Below are positions 43,161 through 54,800 of a stretch of DNA of 64,000 nucleotides, in pieces (positions within the stretch are counted from its first letter, which is position 1; each line of letters begins with the position of its first letter). The DNA lies in assembly GCF_002575655.3 (NCBI RefSeq), contig NC_053037.3, positions 504,688,544 through 504,752,543 of the forward strand, in the 5' to 3' direction. Position numbers and translations under genes: made by a program. A model generated the notes under the pieces. It ran no database searches and was not told where the DNA came from. It saw only the letters and a program-made list of their open reading frames with translations. This stretch comes from Aegilops tauschii subsp. strangulata. Its lineage: Eukaryota; Streptophyta; Magnoliopsida; Poales; Poaceae.

Positions 43161-45137
43161 ATGGCTTCAAACAAATCTGCAAAGAAGGGTGGCAGGCAGC
43201 GCCGAGGCAACACAGCTATGGACCTGCCGCCAGATATCTATAAACAGTACAAGTCTGACCCAGAGGAAACATATGGAGAGCGCAAGACTCGAGTCCAATG
43301 GATTCGAAGATATTGGGCAGAGGAGTGGTTCAAATACCACTTTGTTACACCTGAATATGCGAAGAAGAATGCTCTTAGGCCACCATGGGCCGATATTGTA
43401 TACAAGAAGCTTATGCCCAAGACAAAGGCTGCAGCCATTGCTCAGGGCTTCTATCCATGCATGGTCAGAGGACCTCAGCCTGCAGATGCCAATGCCTCCA
43501 ATCTCAGATGGTGTCGCGACGATGAATTATTTGAGCAAAATCTTCAATTTGCAAGAGCTTCTGCTGTTCAGAACATGAAGGAACTGGGGATTGACTTCAA
43601 CCCCCGTCCTATAGCTCCAAGGCCAGATGGCAGTCATGAAGCCAATCAGAATGTGATTGGCCCCGATAGCTTCGATGGGCTTCTCTCCCACATTGCTTGC
43701 CAAAGGGCCACTATCGACGCGGCTGCTGGTGAAGAGGAACATGCTGAAGTTCCAGAGCCTCCGAAGCCTAAGAATACAAAAGCTTCAAAGCCCTCTGCTG
43801 CTCCCAAAGCTTCAGGAATGAAGCCCTTGAAATCTGCACCTCCTGAATCCAGTGTGCAGTCTGAAGATCAATCCCGCATCTCCAAGAAGACCAAGAAGCC
43901 CAAGAAGATTTCTGGGCATGATCTTATTCCTGCCAGCATTCTGCGCAATGAGGAAAATGTAATTGATCTATCAAGTGATGAAGATCTTGCTGATGATGCT
44001 CTGGAGATGCTCATCAAGAGCAAGCAGGAGGCTGAAATCTTCAAGGATTTGCCTCTGTTTGATGCGGATATTCTCACTCACTTCATTGATGAATGGTTTG
44101 AAGATCCCACAATCAACATTGATGATCTGCAGCTGCCTGTTGATATAAGCATCACATTTCAGGGCTGCATTGCCAAGGAACTTGCCATAGCTCAGAAGAT
44201 TGTTGAGCTGAAAAACAAGATCGACTATGAGAAGGCCCAGTTCAAGAAGCATATGGCCAAGCTCAGCGTTGTTGATGTCCAAAACTTCAAACAGATGATG
44301 ACTGGCCTCAAAGCTTAGTTCAACAAGAAGCGTGAGGAAGCTAAAGGCTCCCATGACCGCATGAAGTACTACGTTGAGAAGTGCATCCAAGCTCACAATG
44401 ATGCTAAAAAGAGAAAGGCACTTGGGCGTCCAGGCATCGACCCCAAGCTTGCTGCCAAGAAGAAGAAGAAGCCTGCTGAAGCCGAACCCGAAGCTCCAAG
44501 GCAAGAAAGACCAAGCATAATCTTCCCTGCCAGTATGACTAGCTCGAAGCCAAAGGTCCCTTCAGCAGCTTCAGATCAGAAAAAGACTAGGCAAGCTGAG
44601 GCATAAGCCAGGAAGAGGAAGCACCATGACACCTCTGAAGCTGCTCCCTCGAAGAAAAAGCTGAAGACAAAGTCTTCACGCAAAGAGCGTGCTGCTGCCC
44701 AAGAGCCACTGAATATTGAACCTATTTCTGTTGCACTACCTGCCTCTGTGAACCGCGAGCGTCGACTTGTTGTCCTTGAGCCTGCTTCCACAGAGGCTCC
44801 AGAGTCTGAAGAGATTCCAGCTGCCAACTCCACCGCAGTTGAAGACATGGGTCACAAAGACCATGTTGAAGATGATGAAGTCCTTCCTCCGCTCGAGCCC
44901 AAACCGGCATCATCGCCTGCTCCTACGATTAGTGAACTCATAAGCATTGGCGGTCCCACGACGCCAATTGCTCAAGATGAATTTTGGGAAGAGCAACCCG
45001 AACTCCCCCTGCATGAAGTGATTCCCCACACTCCACTAGCTCATGTCACCACTCCGGTGCTTGATGAAGACATGGAGAAGACCACCCCTTCACCGCATGC
45101 GACGCCTCCATTCGGGAGGCTTCATAGAGGCCCTAGG
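43161..45137 (+). pseudogene. Second gene of copia element J, first part (copy 1)
   Basis: The open frame begins at 43014, but ATGGCTTC at 43161 is the best start. About 385 codons run to TAG at 44316, then continue in the same frame past that stop and a TAA at 44604 to the F insertion at 45137. The protein starts lysine-rich (MASNKSAKKGGRQRR) and has a conserved-looking region with YKSDPEETYGERKTRVQWIRR and WAEEWFKYHFVTPEYAKK. An acidic/proline-rich middle follows, with VIDLSSDEDLADD, then coiled-coil-like helices and a KAAKKKK-type basic stretch. No catalytic motif is visible. Extra genes after pol are known in SIRE/Maximus-type copia elements, some called envelope-like; this one shows no signal peptide or membrane segment. 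Confidence 0.68.
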
Positions 45138-45552
45138 TGTGACGCCCCCGATTTGACCGTACACTAATCATGCACGCAAATGTGTACGATCAAGATCAGG
45201 GACTCACGGGAAGATATCAGAACACAACTCTACAACATAAATAAGTCATACAAGCATCATAATACAAGCCATGGGCCTCGAGGGCTCGAATACAAGTGCT
45301 CGATCATAGACGAGTCAGCGGAAGCAACAATATCTGAGTACAGACATAAGTTAAACAAGTTTGCCTTAAGAAGGCTAGCACAAATTGGGATACAGATCGA
45401 AAGAGACGCAGGCCTCTTGCCTGGGACCCTCCTAACTACTCCTCGAAGCCGAACTCCATGTAGAATCATCCTCGGGATCTCTAGCTCCTGGACTCCAGCA
45501 TCTGGTTGCGACAACCAGGTATAGAAAGGGGAAAAGAGGGAGAAAAGCAACC

Positions 45553-45580
45553 GTGAGTACTCATCCAAAGTACTCGCAAG
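45553..45580 (-). other. GAGTAC hairpin in LTR F
   Basis: GAGTACT and AGTACTC form a 7-bp stem with a 7-base loop on the minus strand, preceded by CTTGC. Confidence 0.62.
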
Positions 45581-47337
45581 CAAGAAGCTACACTACATAT
45601 GCATGGGTATATGTGTAAAGGGCCATATCGGTGGACTGAACTGCAGAATGCCAGAATAAGAGGGGGATAGCTAATCCTGTCGAAGACTACACTTCTGGCC
45701 ACCTCCATCTTGCAGCATGTAGAAGAGAGTAGATGGTAAGTTCACCAAGTAGCATCGCATAGCATAATCCTACCCGGCGATCCCCTCCTCGTCGCCCTGT
45801 TAGAGAGCGCTCACCGGGTTATATCTGGCACTTGGAAGGGTGTGTTTCATTAAGTATCCAGTTCTAGTTGTCATAAGGTCAAGGTACAACTCCGGGTCGT
45901 CCTTTTACCGAGGGACACGGCTATTCGAATAGATAAACTTCCCTGCAGGGGTGCACCACATAACCCAACACGCTCGATCCCATTTGGCCGGACACACTTT
46001 CCTGGGTCATGCCTGGCCTCAGAAGATCAACACGTCGCAGCCCCACCTAGGCTCAACAGAGAGGTCAGCACGCCGGTCTAAATCCTATGCGCACAGGGGT
46101 CTGGGCCCATCGCCCATTGCACACCTGCATGTTGCGAGGGCGGCCGAAAGCAGACCTAGCCTAGCAGGCGTTCCAGTCCAATCCGGCGCGCGCCGCTCCG
46201 TCGCTGAAGTCAAAAAGAGCTTCGGCTGATACCACGACGTCGAGTGCCCATAACTGTTCCCGCGTAGTTAGTTAGTGCGTATAGACCAAATGGCCAGACT
46301 CAGATCAAATACCAAGATCTCGTTAAGCGTGTTAAGTATCCGCGAACGCCGACCAGGGCCAGGCCCACCTCTCTCCTAGGTGGTCTCAACCTGCCCTGTC
46401 GCTCCGCCATAAAGTAACAGTCGGGGGCCGTCAGGAACCCAGGCCCACCTCTACCGGGATGGAGCCACCTGTCCTTTCAGCCCCCTCATCAGAATCACTT
46501 GCGGGTACTCAACGAGCCGACCCGATTTAGTCACCACATGTGTCATCTATATAAAGTATATAGTATATACCCGTGATCACCTCCCGAAGTGATCACGGCC
46601 CAGTAGTATAGCATGGCAGACGGACAAGAGTGTAGGGCCATTGAGGGAACACTAGCATCCTATACTAAGTAGTAGGATAGCAGGTAAGGGTAACAACTGT
46701 AGCAACAATGACAGGCTATGCAGCAGAATAGGACCGAAAGCAGTAACATGCTACACTCTTCTAATGCAAGCAGTATAGAGAAGAGTAGGCGATATCTGGT
46801 GATCAAGGAGGGGGCTTGCCTGGTTGTTCTGGCAAGTAGGAGGGGTCGTCTTCGATGTAGTCGAACACACGAACATCGGCAGCGGTCTCGAAGTCTACCG
46901 GAAAGAAGTAACGGAGGGGGAACACAATAAATAACAGAGCAATCAAATGTAACACAAAGCAAGACGCGGCGATACGCTATGCTAGGGGTGACCTAACGTA
47001 GGGATAGGTGATACCGGCGAAAGGGGAAACATCCGGGAAAATATCCCCGGTGTTTCGCGTTTTCGGACAGATGAACCGGAGGTGAAATGTTGCAGGTTCG
47101 ATAGGTTAGGGATGTGTGGCGGACGAACGGGCTGCGAATCCGGATTCGTCTCGTCGTTCTGAGCAACTTTCATGTAGAAAGTATTTTCATCCGAGTTACG
47201 GATTATTTTATATGATTTACTAAAGTTTTAAATCATTTTTAGAATTTGTTTAATTAATTTAATTCAACATTATCCAGAATAGTATTTGCTGACGTCAGCA
47301 TGACATCAGCAGTCAACAAAGGTGTTGACCGGGCAAA

Positions 47338-47362
47338 CTGACGTGTGGGGTCCGCATGTCAT
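47338..47362. promoter_or_regulatory. GGGNCCC-type imperfect palindrome in LTR F
   Basis: CTGACGTGTGG, three bases, then CCGCATGTCA. It lies about 1.63 kb from the LTR start. Confidence 0.55.
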
Positions 47363-48997
47363 AGGCTGTTTAATTAGCAGGTTAATTAAATAGAGTTAGT
47401 TAGTTTAACTAGTGATTAGGTTAATCTAAACAGAATTAATTAATTAACTAATTAATATATATTTTTAATATATGTATTTTTATTCTTTTTTTAACGTTTT
47501 CGTTTCAAGGGCGTGGGGCCACGCTGGCAGTGGCCCATCTGGCCACTGGAGCGGCTATCGGGGCCACGGGAGCGGGCCGCTCGCCCGGACGGGCACGAGC
47601 CGGAGGACGCGCCGGGGCGCCGGCACAGCGGCAGCGGCGGGCGCCCGGAGGGGGCCGCAGAGGGGGGGTGCACGGGCGGCAGCGCGCGTGGCCGTGAGCG
47701 GAGGCGTGGGCGGACGAGGAGGGCATGGGCGTGCGGAGCCAGGTGCGGTCGTGGGCGCGGCGGAGCAGGGGTCAGACCGGAGGCAGCACCAGGCACGCTC
47801 AGGCCTCGCACGAGGCGGCAGTGGCGAGGTGGTCGCCGGAGCGCGGCTGGCCTCGGCCAAGGCGGCCATGGACAGGGACGAGGGGAGCCGGCGTTAGCCG
47901 CGGTGGCCGGTGGGCAAGGTCAGGGGTGGTTCGCGCGACGGCGAGCGAGGTGCGGGCATAGACCGCGCGACGGAGCAGCAGCAGGTCCACGGTGATGGTG
48001 GTCGCGGCCCACGATGTGCGTGAGCGGACGACGGGGACAGAGGAGGGGAGGTAGCGGTGCTCACGGCGGGTTCGTAGGGTTCGGGGCAACGGGGGTCGAG
48101 GAGGACGTCGGGGACGACGGTGACGAAGAGGAGGCAGTCCGGCGAGGAAGCTCCGGGCGACGAGGTGGCCGCGACGGCAGTGCTGCTGCAGGCGCGGCGC
48201 TCGGGGCCGGCCATGGCAAGGAGGAGGTGAGATAGGCCAGATCCTCAACGGGGCCTCGAGGATGGCGAGGCGACGACACGAGGACGGCAGGAGGACATGC
48301 GGGGCGTAGGCGGCGGTCCGGGGCGATGGGGTCGTGCTGGGATCGGGTCCTCCTCGATCCAGATCGGGGGGGAGGAAGCGAACGTGGGTGGCGACTGGGG
48401 CGAGGGGAGTGGGGAGTGGGGCGACTGGGGAGGGACCGCTAGGGTTTGGTGTGGATCGGGGGGGTTAAGGGGAGGCGGCTGGGCCGGCCTGGCTGGTTGC
48501 GGCCAGCTGGGTCGAGGCCCAGTGGTGGGGGGGGGGCTTTTGGTTTTATTTGTCTTTTCTCCTTTTCTTGTTTTCTTTTCTATTTTATTTCTAGTTTCTT
48601 TTACTTTTAGCTTTATAAAATTTAAAAGCGACAACTAATTTGGTGTTATTAAATAGGTCACAGCCCCAACTATTTTGGCACTTTAAATAAAGTATTTTGC
48701 ATCTGCTTATTATTTTAAAACCATTTTAGATAATTGTTTTATCGTTGTTTTAGTTTATTTAGTGCATTTAAGTATTTTATTAAAAGATGATTTCTTCACC
48801 AACATTTATTATGGATTATTTGACACATTAGGAACAATTTAGTTTTGACTTTTGAAAACTTTATTTGTTTTGACTTTAATTCAAATTTGAATTTGGATCG
48901 GTTCCGAACTAACGCGAGATTAGCGACAGTAATCGTGGTGACATGGCACCATTAGCAGAGTTTCACTATAGCTTAACTATCCGGGCGTCAAACTAGG

Positions 48998-49492
48998 CCC
49001 CATGTCTCCATGTCGAGCATTCCTCAAGAGGATGTGCAACACACAAGCTCGCTAGCACGTCAAGTGTTCCCTGAAGTCATCCCTTCCGAGTCTGCTCATG
49101 AATCTGAAGCCAAAACGGCTGAAGACATTCTGGTTGCATCAGCGGATGAAGAAAGAGAAGAAGAACGAGATGTTATTCCCCTTGCCAGTGATCCCGTTGT
49201 GCAAGAAGAGGGTGTGATTGTGCCAGACCCACATGTTCATGAAGCTATGGAAGTTGAAGCTAATGAGGCTGCCACCACCAACACTACTAAAGCCAATGAC
49301 ACTGTCATGGTTGACGACAATGTGGAGCCTGAAGTCAATGCTGCCACAGCAGAAAATGCACAGCCAACCACTTCTGATGTAGTTGGTCCTCCACCAGTGC
49401 CTCACACTATGGAACGTGCTTACAACCGTGGTGGTGAGCTTGTTACTGTAAGGTGGCCCATTCTGATTCCACGCACTACTCTAGGACCATAA
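48998..49492 (+). pseudogene. Second gene of J, continuation after LTR F (copy 1)
   Basis: The frame resumes exactly in phase after F: SIPQEDVQHTSSLARQVF, an acidic DEEREEERDVIPLASDP stretch, then PILIPRTTLGP and TAA. The text up to 49274 matches copy 2 at 50064-51094. The acidic, low-complexity character suggests a disordered region. Confidence 0.7.
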
Positions 49493-50063
49493 TATGACTA
49501 TCATGTGGAGCAGAGGCCTCAAACACAGAAGCGAAGCCCAGATTGCCAAGGCTTCCCAGTGCTGCAACTACCCAAGGCTCTTTTAATGTGCTAAGCTTCA
49601 GATAGCACAATACTTTCTTCGACAGCGCCAAGAACCCCTACAAGAACCCAAAGATCACCTCCGACAGGTTCTGGAGCCATCAGCAACGAAGCTATTATTC
49701 TTGCATACTATACAATCAAGACATGATTTTTCTTCATAAGCGTCCCGATTGCGATGCCATTGCTGGGCTGCCATGCTTTGAAGAGGCTCTTGATTGCTTC
49801 AGAGAAGTTGGGTTGCTACCATTCGTCATAGATAAAGAGCACTGGAATGAAGAGCTTCTGCTGCAGTTCTATGCAACAGAACATATCAGAGGCTACAACA
49901 GGGATCCGAAGACATGGATCCTTAAGTGGATGACATGCGATATCCATCATGAAGCCAAAGCTTAGGATATCATTGAGCTAACTTCCCTGCCCACTCCTAG
50001 TGAGCTGTTTGAACTAGGTTGTCAACTGTATGAGAGTGAACTGCAGAGAAAGGCACTCGGGCG
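49493..50063 (+). pseudogene. Second gene of J, distal frame-shifted part
   Basis: After a frame change, an open stretch from 49723 to a TAG at 49963 reads IFLHKRPDCDAIAGLPCF, FREVGLLPFVIDKEHW, LLLQFYATEHIRGY and TWILKWMTCD. It then continues past the stop with SLPTPSELFELG. The Trp/Phe-rich text is unlike the disordered part before it and looks like a folded domain. I recall similar stretches in plant transposon proteins but cannot name a family. Confidence 0.5.
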
Positions 50064-51094
50064 TCCAAGCTCATAATGATGCTAAAAAGGGAAAGGCACT
50101 TTGGCGTCCAGGCATCGACCCCAAGCTTGCTGCCAAGAAGAAGAAGAAGCCTGCTGAAGCCAAACTCGAAGCTCCAAGGCAGGAAAGACCAAGCATAATC
50201 TTCCCTACCAGTATGATTGGCTCGAAGCCAAAGGTCCCTTCAGCAGCTTCAGATCAGAAAAAGACTAGGCAAGCTGAGGCAGAAGCCAGGAAGAGGAAGC
50301 ACCATGAGACCTCTGAAGCTGCTCCCTCCAAGAAAAAGCTGAAGACGAAGTCTTCATGCCAAGAGCATGCTGCTGCCCAAGAGCCTCTGAATATTGAACC
50401 TATTTCTGTTGCACTACCTGCCTCTATGAACCGCGAGTGTCGACTTGTTGTCCTTGAGCCTGCTTCCACAGAGGCTCCAGAGTCTGAAGAGATTCCAGCT
50501 GCCAACTCCACCGCAGTTGAAGACATGGGTCACAAAGACCATGTTGAAGATGATGAAGTCCTTCCTCAGCTCGAGCCCAAACCGGTATCATCACCTGCTC
50601 CTACGAGTAGTGAACTCATAAGCATTGGCTGTCCCACGACGCCAATTGCTCAAGATGAATTTTGGGAAGAGCAACACCCGAACTTCCCACCTGCATGAAG
50701 TGATTCCCCGCACTCCACTAGCTCATGTCACCACTCCAGTGCTTTATGAAGACATGGAGAAGACCACCCCTTCACCACATGCGACGCCTCCGTTCCGAAG
50801 GCTTCACAGAGGCCCTAGGCCCCATGTCTCCATGTCGAGCATTCCTGAAGAGGATGTGCAACACACAAGCTCGCTAGCACGTCAAGTGTTCCCTGAAGCC
50901 ATCCCTTCCGAGTCTGCTCATGAATTTGAAGCCAAAACGGCTGAAGACATTCTGGCTGCATCAGCCGATGAAGAAAGAGAAGAAGAACAAGATGTTATTC
51001 CCCCTGCCAGTGATCCCGTTGTGCAAGAAGAGGATGTGATTGTGCCAGACCCACATGTTCATGAAGCTATGGAAGTTGAAGCTAATGAGGCTGC
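50064..51094 (+). repeat. Tandem duplicate of part of the second gene of J (copy 2)
   Basis: It repeats 44386-45137 plus 48998-49274 (1029 bases without F) over 1031 bases. The junction lies at TCCAAGCTCA, next to a repeated AAAGGCACTYGGGCGTCC. The duplicate has no F insertion and lacks the TAA of copy 1 at 44604. It ends at the LTR of element T, and a small frame break near 50690 separates its two open parts. Confidence 0.9.
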
Positions 51095-52034
51095 CATCGT
51101 GGTACTAAGACTGACAGTAGAATAGGGGGTAGTATGGAGAGGCAAGATCCTAGCTATGGCGAAGTTGTACACACGAGTTTTACGAGTTCAGGCCCTTCTC
51201 AGAAGAAGTAACAGCCCTATGTCTCGGAGCCCGGAGGCGGTCGACTGAATTATGCGTATGTGTGTTTACAAGGGTGCGAACCCTTGTGCATGTGGAGGGG
51301 GGTGGCTTATATAGAGTGCGCCAGGACCCAGCCAGCCCACGTTACAAGGGATTTAAGGTACATCAAGAGAGGGGCGTTACTGGTAACGCTAGTAATAAAG
51401 AGACATGATGATCATTAAAGCTATGGTGTAATGTCCGACCGTTGCAGCGCAGAGTGGCTTTAGATCTCCTGGCGGTCGAGTGACGGTCTCCATGGTCGAG
51501 TGACTCCGAGTCTTCCGAGTGGAATGCTTCATGGTCAAGTGGATGGTGACTCCTCTTCGAATGCTTCTGGTTTTAGGGTGATGTCCTTGGGAAGGGTATC
51601 TAGGTCAGGCCTATGACCCTACCCTAGGTACATAGCTTCATCATTAGCCTCCGAATGGATCAGGGTTTGAGTGGAGAAGGAGTTGGAAATACTTCCGACT
51701 CACTTTTCGCGCTTCGGATGTGTCTTGTTCGGATTGACGGACCAGCATGATGACACCAACTTCTTTTTCAGTCGCCTTGGTCCATTCCTAGTTTTGTCGA
51801 GTGAACTTTTGCTGAAAGAACTTCGAGTGTTAATATGGAGAAGATCTTCTATCTGAAAGGTTGTTCTGCTATCCGCGGATCTCGCAGGATTCGAATTTTG
51901 GGAAGCGCGTGGGGCGGAGGAGGCCGCAGTAATCGGGCTCGATAAGGTAGGGTTGCCTCGTTCTGGGCCACCTTTTTCGCCACATATCGCGCGCGCGACT
52001 GTTGCGGGATTTGACAAGATCGTCTGGGCCTACA
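51095..52034 (-). repeat. 3' LTR of element T (boundaries approximate)
   Basis: The left edge reads TCGTGGTACTAAG after J sequence. Its terminal bases seem eroded, since element C's LTR ends CACGACA. The right edge is uncertain: CCTACA at 52034 is a candidate, but no clear purine tract is visible. Confidence 0.55.
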
Positions 52035-52057
52035 GGTCAGTCACTCGGAACCAACCT

Positions 52058-52066
52058 CATATAAGG
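52058..52066 (+). promoter_or_regulatory. TATA box of the antisense gene of element T
   Basis: CATATAAGG lies about 120 bases before the ATG at 52185, outside or at the edge of the LTR. Confidence 0.6.
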
Positions 52067-54370
52067 CGCCGGACTGGGGTTTTTTGAACAGTGCGCCCTC
52101 ATTCTTCTTCCTTCCTCTCAGTTTTCCCCATTGCGTTCATTCCTGCTCCAGCGCCACCGCTCCATTCGAGCTCTGTCCGCTTTGATGGGGAAAGAGAAGA
52201 CGGAGGCCGTGGAGCGTGCGAAGAAGACGACAGCGAAGGCGAAGGGGAAGAAGACCAACCGAGGCGGATCCTCGTCGAGGTCTGGTCTGCCGTGCGGCTG
52301 GATCCAGGGCGACTGGATCCGATCGACGATCCACCAGGACGACATCGACGATCTGGTGGAGGAGGGACTGATTCCCCACGGATCTTCGCGGCTCCCGGGG
52401 AATGAGACTGAGCCTCGACCGCAGGAGGGTGAGTGCGTTCTCCTCGCCACCCACATCGACCGCGGGTTTTCTTTGCCTCCGCACCCTTTTTCCGAGCTTT
52501 CTTGAACTTCTTTGGGGCACAACTTCACCACTTCTCCCCCAACACCATCGTGTACCTTGCTGCTTCCGTGTCTTTGTGTGAAAATTTCTTGGGTTGTCGA
52601 CCACACTGGGGCCTCTTCAAGCACATTTTCACGTGTCACTCCCAGTCGGTCAAAAAGGCCAATCCAAGTGACGAGAAAACAAAAGTAATTCAGATGTGTG
52701 GGGGTCTTGGAATCCAAATGAGGGGTAAGAGCTCTTTCCCAGCCATAATCCTTCCCGAGTCAGTCCGAGGGTGGCAGTCGACCTGGTTTTACTGCAAAGA
52801 CCAGCCGACTTCAGGACAGTCGACTGGACTTCCTCCCTTTTCCATGGCTCGCGTGGAGAAGCCCTCCGCCTTAAAAGTGACCCCGGGGGAGAAACCGGAG
52901 GTGAAGGTGCTAGTTGAGCGAGTGGTCTACCTCATCTGTGAGGGCGTGACCGGTAAGGATCTGCTGGAAGTCTTCCTCAGACGACGTATTCAGCCACTTC
53001 AGGCCCGTGACCATCCGATGTGGATGTATTCGGGCATTGAAGATTCCACTCGGGTGCATCCAGAAGAAGTCGACGAGGACACGGTGGAGAAGTGGTTGAG
53101 GGGTATCACTGGCAACAAAGATAACCCCAGAGGGGCCAGGAGAATCCCTCCACTCGACCACTCCTATGAACCAGACAAGGTCCCAACTCTGAATTACCGA
53201 GTGTTATCTTGATTTATCGTGCAATTGTTTATAGTCCACTGACTGATTTTGTCCTGCTTGTTTTCTTCTAGGCCCTTACTGAGATGTATTCGATGCCCAA
53301 TGGGGAGCAAGAGCAGGACCCGGAAGGGGAGGCAAGCGGAGGTGAAAGCGGCGAGTGGCATTCTGACGGTGAAGGGGACGAGGAGAGCGACGACCTGAGT
53401 GATGAAGAAGAGGTCGACTCACCTCCCCGCAGGGAAAGGCGGTCCAAGCTCACTCATGATCCGGCAAGCGGCCGCGACAAGGCGATCGTTCAGACCGGGC
53501 AGTCATCAAAGCTTCCTCGGATGTCGTCTCCGGCACCGACTGAAAAGGCCCCGAAGCAGTCCAAGGTTGTAGTGCAGAAGACCCGGAAAGCGCTGCCCAA
53601 AATCAAAATTGACATCCTTGTTGCCTCTGCGTGAGTGTCCTGACTTCGTTTTATCTGAAGTTTTGTGTTGTCCATTTTTTCTTGATTTGACCAAATGAAT
53701 CTTGAAACTAGCAGTGCCGCTACCTCTGGGACCTCTGCTTATAAAAACGAAGATGAGGACATGGAAGATGCGGTCACCTCCAACCCAGGTATAATCTTTG
53801 TGATCTTGTCTTGGCTTTGTCGATTGAACTGCGATATAACCAATCGGGGATGAAATTTTGGCGACTGATCTTTTTACAGTCCCTCTCAACATCATTGACC
53901 TCCTCGACGACGACGAGGACGAGCCACAGAGGCCCTTGGGGAGAAGAAACAGGAAAAAGTCCGCTGGCAAGACACCTCAATCGACGCCAGTGGCGGAACC
54001 GGTAGTTCAGGACGCTGGCGATGCCAATCGGACTTTCGTCTCCTTCGCCATACCGCTGTCGAGTGTTCAGCCTTCGGCGTCAGCCGTACAGACTCCCGTC
54101 GATCCACCATCACTTTTTACTGCACATCACGTCCCCGAGGACCAGGTGGGTGCTGCCAAAGAGGCTATACGCCAGGCGGGCATTATGATGGAGAAGATGA
54201 AGATGGTGCGGGAAGCCAGCCAAGCTGCTTATGATGCCAGCTCCGCTCTCCAGAGCAACGTCCAGGTTAGCAGATTGTCGACTCACTCTTTTGGTTTGTA
54301 TTGTTAGGATATGGTACCTGAAAACTTTCTTTCAAAGAATCTTTTCATATGTCCGCGCTTCGCATCTGTA

Positions 54371-54800
54371 CACCCACTGGGTGTTTTGATTTGCCACTGA
54401 GCAAACTCGCACTTTGAGCCGACGATGTTGTTGTCGATTGAATCTTTGAATCAGTGGGGGCACGCTGAGTGCACCCACTGGGTGTAGTCCCCGAGACCAT
54501 AGTTCACTGCGGGCAGTCGACTGTGGTCTGAGAATCGGAATTTTCCACTCGGTCTGGACGGACCACGTCGAGTGGAATCTGAACCACTGGGGGCATGCTA
54601 AGTGCACCCACTGGGTGTAGTCCCCGAGACCGTGGTCGACTGCGGGCAGTCGATTATGGTCTTAGATCTCTCTTTTTTTAACACTCAACCTGGACGGACC
54701 ACGTCGAGTGGAATCTGAACAAGTGGGGGCATGCTAAGTGCACCCACTGGGTGTAGTCCCCGAGACCGTGGTTGACTGCGGGCAGTCGACTACGGTCTGA
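54371..54800. repeat. 133-136-bp tandem repeats in intron 4 of the antisense gene
   Basis: Units start at GGGGGCAYGCT (54456, 54589, 54725), each with CACCCACTGGGTGTAGTCCC and GGACGGACCACGTCGAGTGG. A partial unit precedes them at 54371. Confidence 0.9.

Larger units (their letters stand above)
45138..48992 (-). mobile_element. Solo LTR F (3.86 kb) in the second gene of J
   Basis: It begins TGTGACGCCC and ends GGGCGTCAAA, where the inverse of the start would be GGGCGTCACA, so one base has changed. A perfect 5-bp duplication, CTAGG, flanks it (45133-45137 and 48993-48997). The duplicated host segment at 50815-50819 shows the empty site with a single CTAGG. The hairpin and palindrome orientation indicates a minus-strand LTR. 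GC-rich open frames at 47470-48640 are not called as genes. Confidence 0.93.
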
